Shown here: piece by piece, positions 63,881 through 64,000 of the stretch | Layout: each line of letters starts with the position of its first letter | Numbering within the stretch: the stretch's first letter is position 1 | Source: Segatella oris | GTDB lineage: Bacteria; Bacteroidota; Bacteroidia; Bacteroidales; Bacteroidaceae | Direction: 5' to 3' | Length of the DNA stretch: 64,000 nucleotides | Assembly (NCBI RefSeq): GCF_900637655.1 | Contig: NZ_LR134384.1 | Span: 868,001-932,000, forward strand | Made by a program: the position numbers and the translations under genes | Notes under the pieces: generated by a model | Databases searched by the model: none | What the model was told of the DNA's origin: nothing | Seen by the model: only the letters and a program-made list of their open reading frames with translations

Positions 63881-64000
63881 ACATATTATTCAGACAGATA
63901 TAACCTGAAAACAAACTTTTGAATGATTTTGTAAGGATTATGAATGAAAACGGAGATTGCAGCACTCTGTTTGTCAATCAAATTCAAACAAGATTTGCAT

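Overview
The window is a chromosomal segment of a Bacteroidota bacterium, most likely a Prevotella-like member of the Prevotellaceae. The evidence is a SusC/SusD pair, a hybrid two-component system (HTCS), a PorZ-type protein of the type IX secretion pathway, an HU-like/M15/small-protein module typical of Bacteroidales, and repeated promoters of the Bacteroidota type (TTTG, about 19 bases, TAnnTTTG). The species cannot be fixed from sequence alone.

Region 1 (1-2.7 kb) holds a surface lipoprotein with a Lys/Glu-rich rod and two Ig-like modules, then a decayed IS256-family element. Region 2 (2.7-30.8 kb) is a genomic island built at the 3' end of tRNA-Leu(CAA), which lies on the minus strand at 30790-30874. 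Four copies of the tRNA 3'-end core (2719, 12894, 26824 and the tRNA itself) divide it into three tandem elements. Element 1 (2.7-12.9 kb) has a tyrosine recombinase, an excisionase-like HTH protein, a frameshifted primase-helicase, a Toprim primase, a MobV relaxase and a retron (reverse transcriptase, predicted msr-msd RNA, phosphoribosyltransferase effector). Element 2 (12.9-26.8 kb) has a second recombinase, a 6-kb cargo (cytosine methyltransferase with GHKL ATPase, then AlbA_2 protein, possible AAG-fold protein and guanidine deiminase), then relaxase, MobC, primase, helicase and HTH genes on the other strand. Element 3 (26.8-30.8 kb) is a remnant: a truncated chimeric recombinase, an outer-membrane barrel gene and a LytS/LytR-type two-component pair, closed by a second copy of the element 2 right end.

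Region 3 (30.8-34.8 kb) has a mannose-1-phosphate guanylyltransferase, a small unknown protein and IS982 and IS30 relics. Region 4 (34.8-41 kb) is a SusC/SusD pair followed by repeat-rich intergenic DNA with a possible small RNA. Region 5 (41-46.5 kb) has an M15 peptidase, an HU-like protein, a 50-residue membrane protein and a complete HpaII-like restriction-modification system with a Vsr nuclease. Region 6 (46.5-56 kb, minus strand) is a tightly packed run of leuS, yitT-like, rdgB, porZ-like, a GT-C-like membrane protein and a Wzx-like flippase. Region 7 (56.9-64 kb) has an HTCS regulator, an anaerobic sulfatase-maturating enzyme and a Ser-type sulfatase, a set suited to sulfated glycan use.

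The most interesting part is the tRNA-Leu island. It stacks two mobilizable elements with closely related replication modules but different recombinases and relaxases, each with a different putative anti-phage cargo. The operon at 17300-20413 is the best candidate for an undescribed system.
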